Origin: Ahrensia sp.
Lineage (GTDB): Bacteria > Pseudomonadota > Alphaproteobacteria > Rhizobiales > Rhizobiaceae
Direction of reading: 5' to 3'
NCBI GenBank assembly: GCA_003233475.1
Contig: QILU01000219.1
Location: 1 to 6,319 of the forward strand
Length of the DNA: 6,319 nucleotides
In this document: positions 5,167-6,319 of the stretch, piece after piece
Layout: each line of letters starts with the position of its first letter
Position numbering within the stretch: position 1 is the stretch's first letter
Translations under genes and position numbers: made by a program
Notes under the pieces: generated by a model
What the model was told of the DNA's origin: nothing
What the model saw: only the letters and a program-made list of their open reading frames with translations
The model's database searches: none

Positions 5167-6319
5167 AGTCCGCAGCGACCTGTGCCGCTCGCATGGCGCG
5201 TTTGCGATCGATGGGATCCAGAATACGCTTTCGAAGCCGAATGCTTTCCGGAGTAACTTCCACCAGTTCTTCATCAGTGATGTAGGCGAGGGATTTTTCC
5301 AACGTCATGTTCAAAGGAGTAGTGATTTTAACTGCCTCGTCCTTGCCTGATGAACGCATGTTGGTTAGCTGCTTGCCTTTCAGCACATTGACCTCAAGAT
5401 CATTGCCCCGGGCATGTTCTCCAATAATCATACCCTGATAAACCTTATCGCCAGGGTGTATCATCATCGGCCCGCGGTCTTCCAGATGGAACATGGCGAA
5501 GGCCACGGCATTGCCGTTACCGTTGGAAATGAGAGCGCCCGTATGGCGCTGGGGAATGTTGCCCTTATAGGGCTGATAGGCAAGGAAAGTACGGTTGAAA
5601 ATTGCCGTGCCTCTTGTGTCGGTCATCAGCTCGGAAAGATAACCGATCAGCCCCCGGGTGGGGGCATGGAACACAAGACGGGTTCGCCCCGTGCCCGAAG
5701 GTTTCATTTCAACCAGATCGGCCCGGCGCTGGCTGAGCTTTTCAACAACTGCGCCGGAAAATTCATCATCCACATCGATAATGGCTTCTTCGATGGGTTC
5801 TACTTTGTTGCCATCCTCATCTGTTTGCATAAGAACTCTTGGGCGCCCCACGGTTAACTCAAAACCCTCCCGGCGCATGGTCTCAATCAATATGGCCAGT
5901 TGCAATTCACCCCGGCCTGAAACTTCATAAGAGTCGGAACCCGTAACCTCAGAGACTTTCAATGCCACATTGCCCTCCGCTTCTTTCAACAAGCGGTCGC
6001 GGATAACCCGGCTTTGCACTTTGTCGCCTTCACGTCCGGCCAGCGGGCCATCGTTTACACGAAACATCATGGAAAGGGTCGGCGGATCAATTGGCTGGGC
6101 TTTAATCGGTGTTGTTACGCTGCGGGCAGCAAGCGTATCGGCAACCGTTGCTTTGCTTAACCCAGCGATTGTTACAATATCGCCAGCATTGGCGATCTCA
6201 ATGGGTTTGCGCTCCAACCCTTCAAAGGAGAGAATTTGCGTAATTCTGCCCGTTTCCACGATTGAGCCATCCTGCGCGATGGCATGAATAGACTGGTTGG
6301 GAACAACGGTGCCGGAGGT
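5165..6319 (-). CDS. typA: Translational GTPase TypA/BipA, 3' part (N-terminal GTPase domain outside window)
   Basis: The frame is open from the window edge (first codon at 6319-6317) to TAA at 5167-5165, giving the C-terminal 384 residues of a protein that is normally about 605. TypA/BipA is a ribosome-associated GTPase related to EF-G and LepA, involved in stress and low-temperature growth and in 50S assembly. The GTP-binding domain is not in view. The fragment starts in the beta-barrel domain II ([20 protein letters not shown] at 45-54). It continues into the EF-G III-like domain ([10 protein letters not shown] at 135-144, [14 protein letters not shown]) and the domain V-like part ([10 protein letters not shown], 221-230). 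It ends in the TypA-specific C-terminal domain ([61 protein letters not shown]). These C-terminal motifs separate it from LepA and EF-G. The GTG at 6259-6257 is an internal Val codon, not a start. It is followed after 12 nt by the kinase gene. Confidence 0.97.
   Translation of the reverse strand, partial: TSGTVVPNQSIHAIAQDGSIVETGRITQILSFEGLERKPIEIANAGDIVTIAGLSKATVADTLAARSVTTPIKAQPIDPPTLSMMFRVNDGPLAGREGDKVQSRVIRDRLLKEAEGNVALKVSEVTGSDSYEVSGRGELQLAILIETMRREGFELTVGRPRVLMQTDEDGNKVEPIEEAIIDVDDEFSGAVVEKLSQRRADLVEMKPSGTGRTRLVFHAPTRGLIGYLSELMTDTRGTAIFNRTFLAYQPYKGNIPQRHTGALISNGNGNAVAFAMFHLEDRGPMMIHPGDKVYQGMIIGEHARGNDLEVNVLKGKQLTNMRSSGKDEAVKITTPLNMTLEKSLAYITDEELVEVTPESIRLRKRILDPIDRKRAMRAAQVAAD

Noticed and set aside
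5414..5857. 147-residue open frame antisense to typA
   Set aside because: It lies wholly within the highly conserved TypA C-terminal region; codon bias of the sense strand explains the open frame.
6257..6259. GTG as the start of a short TypA-like protein
   Set aside because: The frame stays open to the window edge with TypA-like sequence ([17 protein letters not shown]), so this is an internal valine codon of a gene that enters from outside.

Overview
The window looks like an ordinary chromosomal segment of a moderate-GC alphaproteobacterium, probably of the Rhizobiales/Hyphomicrobiales. This is inferred from protein style (TypA, the polar amino acid ABC transporter, the PfkB kinase) and from a RIME/Bru-RS-like palindromic repeat. 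No search was run, so the taxonomy is tentative. It holds five substantial genes, the last few codons of a sixth and a small palindromic intergenic element.

Layout. (1) Positions 1-1482 (+) are the end of a polar amino acid-type ABC importer operon: the tail of an upstream gene (probably a second permease), a permease overlapping it by ATGA, and an ATPase starting 1 nt after the permease stop. The substrate-binding protein is not in view. (2) Positions 1485-1598 hold a compact element with 16-bp near-perfect terminal inverted repeats and two internal hairpins. It begins 2 nt after the ATPase stop and supplies the stop codon and intrinsic terminator of the convergent regulator. (3) Positions 1591-2418 (-) encode a LuxR-type HTH regulator with no receiver domain. 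(4) A 204-bp divergent region with several small palindromes separates it from (5) an aldehyde dehydrogenase (2623-4101, +) of plant-ALDH10-like character. (6) Converging on it from the right is a (-) strand operon: typA/bipA (3' part only, entering from beyond position 6319), followed after an 11-nt stop-to-start gap by a PfkB-family sugar kinase (4202-5152).

How they may work together. The importer, the LuxR-type regulator and the aldehyde dehydrogenase plausibly form a catabolic unit for a nitrogenous compound such as an amine, polyamine or amino acid derivative. The regulator would be transcribed divergently from the dehydrogenase it may control. The dehydrogenase carries all four aromatic residues of the plant betaine/aminoaldehyde dehydrogenase pocket but has Ile at the position that in plants blocks betaine aldehyde, so an aminoaldehyde is the better guess. 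The typA-kinase pair is housekeeping and probably unrelated.

I do not see a clearly new multi-gene system. The most interesting items are the palindromic element that has become the 3' end of a gene, and the substrate-pocket signature of the dehydrogenase.
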